Below are positions 61,284 through 64,000 of a stretch of 64,000 nt of DNA, piece by piece. The notes beneath the pieces are model-generated. The model was not told where the DNA came from, did no database searches, and saw nothing but the letters and a program-made list of their open reading frames with translations. Source of the DNA: Metarhizium brunneum (Eukaryota > Ascomycota > Sordariomycetes > Hypocreales > Clavicipitaceae); assembly GCF_013426205.1 (NCBI RefSeq), contig NC_089423.1, positions 2,046,001-2,110,000 on the forward strand, in the 5' to 3' direction. The position numbers and the translations under genes are program-made. Each line of letters starts with the position of its first letter. The stretch's first letter is position 1.

Positions 61284-62894
61284 TCATGTCCCCGTCGTGG
61301 ACTTGTTGGAGTGGCCGGTGCCAGGTCGACCCAACTCCCGCCGAAACTTTCTTGAACCTTTGGTGTCGAACAAGCTCTTCACCTTTCTCAACCTTGCCCA
61401 CCGCTCCTTGTCCTTTGCTTCTCGAGTCTTCTCCTCGTCATCACCGGCATCTGTCTGGGGTGTCCCCGTTGATGACGCATCAATATTCATCTTCGGACCA
61501 GGAGTGATTGGGCTGGGCGACCCAGGCGTGCCAGGCATTCCCCTCACAGGGCTTGGTGACGCTAGCCTCTGTTCCTGCAACTGTCCTGTTCTTTTTGATT
61601 TCCCGCTGTAAAGGTTTCGCAAGTCTGATTCGTTCTTTATAGTCTGGACCAAGGTTCTCCAGCCTGCCATACTGTCCTTTCCATTAGACATAACACCACC
61701 TCGACTTTGAGCTTGCGGATTCTTCCAAGGGCAAAAGAAACGGTGTTCTCGGAGCGGATCCAAGTGATCCATTGGGGCCGGCACCACAACTTGGCCCACT
61801 TCATCGACTTCCTTGCTTTTAAACATCCATAGCCCTAACCTTCGCAAGCAGGTGTGGCACGATGCTGAGTTGGGCACCGGTCCTATCCGCGAATTTGTAA
61901 GACCCTGCCATCCCATCAATGCCAGCGCCAGCGCAGTTCGGTTGGGCGGCTTGTCGGTGGCAACTGCTCCAGACTTGTCGACAACCGGCGGGGGCTCGGA
62001 AAAGAAGTCGGGCGGAAGTTGAGAGAGGACATTGTCGATGTCAACTTCATCTGGAAGGCGTAGGTTGAATTCGTATGGAAGAAAAGGAGACCTGGCACAC
62101 AGTTCATCATACCGTTGCCGTAGCTGGGCCAGCGTTGTCGACGCATTTGAGAATGAGAGGCGAATTAAAGAGTCTATGGTTTCAAGATCAGTCCGGACTC
62201 CTTCAGACGATATTGCTCAGCGCGTCTTCCTCACCCTCACAACCACGCTTCCGCCATAAGCAGTCTTGCTGATGCGATAACACAACAAGGTCGGAGTATT
62301 TATCCACCAATGCCTCCGCTATACCTAGTCAACAGTGGTCTCAGAATGCGTCACTGAATGAGTCAGTTACTTACCGATCTCAGAAGATACCAATACCGGC
62401 ACCTCTTTACCCTCCTCTTCCTTCCGATTCAGCTTCACCACAAGCTCTTTGTGGCATAATACACATCGAACCTTCTCCTTCCCCTGACATATCCATCCTC
62501 GTTTCGCCCATTCTATTTCGTTGACCTTGTCAGGCTTTGGTGTCCAATCCGTGATTTCCTGGAATGTTGCCAACCGTTTGAGCAACTCGTCTCTGTCCCC
62601 GGGGCAGTATTTGGCTGGACCATGGCTCGTTGCCTTGCTATTTAGTTGCGAACTAGATTTCCTGAGCACCACATTGGAAAATGTGGTGGTGTGCGATGGG
62701 CTATATAGCGTAGGAGTCATCGATTCGGGAAATCCTAGTCGCCTTCGTTTCTGAAGAATCGTATCATTGCTTGCCGTACCGGTGCCATATCGAGGACTAC
62801 TGCTCATCTTGTCGGCTTCTTTGTCGGGCGAAGTTGGGCCAGGGCTGCTTAGACCTTGAAGCAAATCCTTAAACTTGCGCTTCGTCGCGTTCAT
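61284..62894 (-). CDS. C3HC zinc-finger protein, NIPA/Rsm1-like
   Basis: 499 aa from three exons: 62894-62375, 62324-62235 and 62173-61284. Introns are 50 nt (GTAAGT...TAG) and 61 nt (GTGAGG...TAG). The second junction is inferred. It is the only choice that removes in-frame stops and yields the expected CLWRKRGCEDSL sequence. The zf-C3HC domain (about residues 85-215) has WAKRGWICQG, RCVLCHKEL and SHQQDCLWRKRGC. A second Rsm1/NIPA-like half follows, with SCHTCLRRLGLWMF and EHRFFCPW. Human NIPA (ZC3HC1) is a nuclear-basket protein, and fission-yeast Rsm1 takes part in mRNA export. Nuclear-pore or export roles are likely by family. The C-terminal ~150 residues are Ser/Pro-rich. Confidence 0.9.
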
Positions 62895-63784
62895 GGTTGA
62901 AGAGCAGACACCGCAGATCTCGGAACCCGACGACCTCGTCTAGAAGTAGGAAGTAGACGAGTTGGGTCGCTGCTATATCGGCAGGGGTGGATGGGAGATT
63001 GGCGTTGACTGCTTGGCTCACGGAGCAACAAATGGAAAGCGCTTAGCTTGGGGTGGTAATTTCAGCGGCGTGGGACCAAAAAAGGGCCAGAGGCCGGATT
63101 CGAGCCAGGGAGAGTAGACTGCGGGGTTCAATATGCTTCGGCTCGGGTTGCTGGTGCGGATTGGATGATAACCTGACAGATGAGCGTGAGATGGAATAGT
63201 GCAGAGCCGTTTGAAGCTTCCAAGACAGAGCTGTGATGTTGCTATTGACTTGCAGCGCAAGCACTGGGTCCTTTGATGGGGGCGGCCAGGCTGGGTTAGT
63301 CTTGCCATCATTGTGGACGGAGTATGTGGTATTTAGGTACCTAGGCATGTACTCCGTAACTGCTCCGTACTGACCACCTGAACGGAAATCGGCGCATAAT
63401 TTGTCCTGATACGCGATAAGGGAGGGACTTAAATGCCACCCACCCAACCCCACCTGCAGGACCCCTGCCAAAAAGAGGCTGGTTTCCACAGAAATTTTTC
63501 CAGAGACTCGTTCCTTCTGTGTGAGCCGGTTCGTCGGTGAACAGGAACAGACTTGATCCTTCTTATTTTTTTTGGCGTCGGCATTGAGCGCTTAATAGCA
63601 TTTTGGATTACATAAACTGCATTGAAGTCTTTTTTCCCTCTTTTTAAGTCTGTGCTATTCTTGAAAGCTCATGACACGGTCTAGTGGCCCGCCTTCCTGG
63701 CTCTTCTCCAACAATACCAGCAACACCACAGAGGCGAGAGCAACAGTCAGTACCACCACCGAAACACCAAGAAAATCAGACAAA
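62895..63784. other. Intergenic, promoter side of the right-edge gene
   Basis: No gene seen. Contains TACTCCGTA (63350-63358), the reverse complement of the recurring 9-mer, with two near-matches close by (GACGGAGTA at about 63316, GCTCCGTAC at about 63362). A T-rich tract precedes the next gene. An in-frame ATG at 63671 could start that gene earlier. Confidence 0.55.
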
Positions 63785-64000
63785 ATGGTCAAGAAGAATT
63801 CCAAGGCGGTCTCTTCCACTAGGGAAGAGCCCGCTTCTGCACCTCCCGCCGCACTCTTGAACCTGGTCGGAAGCTTCCTGAACCAACATTCCTTCGCAAA
63901 GACGCACAGCGCTTTCCAGAAGGAAGTTGCGAAAAATGGATGGTTATGTGAAACTTCGATAGATGGCGATAACTCCCTGGTTTCGATCTTCAAGATCTGG
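63785..64000 (+). CDS. LisH-domain protein, SRP40/NOLC1-like (5' partial CDS, runs off the right edge)
   Basis: The frame is open from the ATG at 63785 to the window end (72 codons). Residues ~22-50 are a LisH motif (ALLNLVGSFLNQHSFAKTH) directly after a Lys/Ser/Pro-rich start. That is how nucleolar SRP40/NOLC1 (Nopp140) proteins begin. Those are nucleolar chaperones for snoRNPs. An upstream ATG at 63671 would add 38 Ser/Thr-rich residues; I prefer 63785 because known relatives start close to the LisH. The identification rests on the N-terminus only, so other LisH proteins cannot be excluded. Confidence 0.7.
   Translation, partial: MVKKNSKAVSSTREEPASAPPAALLNLVGSFLNQHSFAKTHSAFQKEVAKNGWLCETSIDGDNSLVSIFKIW

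Noticed and set aside
62174..62234. Frameshift in the C3HC gene between CLWRKRGC and the second half
   Set aside because: A 61-nt GT-AG intron explains the frame change and gives the expected family sequence, so no mutation is needed.

Overview
The window is nuclear DNA from a filamentous ascomycete. Genes are dense, on both strands, and interrupted by short introns (about 50-240 nt) with GTANGT-type donors and CTAAC-like branch points. The mix of fungalysin metalloprotease, PIR-type wall protein, GPI16, Zn2Cys6 regulator and Ayg1-like hydrolase suggests Sordariomycetes, probably Hypocreales. That placement is inferred from gene content and protein style, not from a database search. I assembled 22 apparently intact protein-coding genes, one gene with an internal stop, one decayed transcription factor, and partial genes at both edges. 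Most spliced models close exactly in frame.

Layout. 1-12 kb: an intracellular GH2 beta-galactosidase, a small nucleoside 2-deoxyribosyltransferase-like protein, an RGG-rich protein, LUC7 (U1 snRNP) and GPI16 (GPI transamidase). 12.7-14.6 kb: a secreted M36 fungalysin. 14.6-23.5 kb: an 8.9-kb stretch with no gene I can support, holding one protein-like relic and a GC-rich block. 23.5-37.9 kb: a PIR wall protein, a U1-zinc-finger splicing-type protein, a dienelactone hydrolase, a TAPT1/Emp65-type membrane protein, karyopherin KAP123 and a one-pass LysM protein.

38.6-47.1 kb is the accessory-looking part: a decayed Zn2Cys6 regulator, a multi-pass membrane protein gene with an in-frame TAG, a divergent pair of hydrolases (Ayg1/FrsA-type alpha/beta hydrolase and paraoxonase/arylesterase-type) and an AYR1-like short-chain reductase. 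47.7-64 kb returns to housekeeping: a one-pass surface-sensor-like protein, REI1 (60S maturation), an AZUL-HECT ubiquitin ligase (HUL4 type), an ALKBH1-type dioxygenase, an EngB-type mitochondrial GTPase, a C3HC (NIPA/Rsm1-like) zinc-finger protein, and the start of a LisH (SRP40/NOLC1-like) protein.

No obviously new multi-gene system is visible. The strongest unexplained signal is a 9-mer, TACGGAGTA, found at least eleven times and only outside genes (about 0.5 expected by chance). Next come the decaying locus at 38.6-41.1 kb and the large gene-free interval beside two secreted/cell-wall genes.
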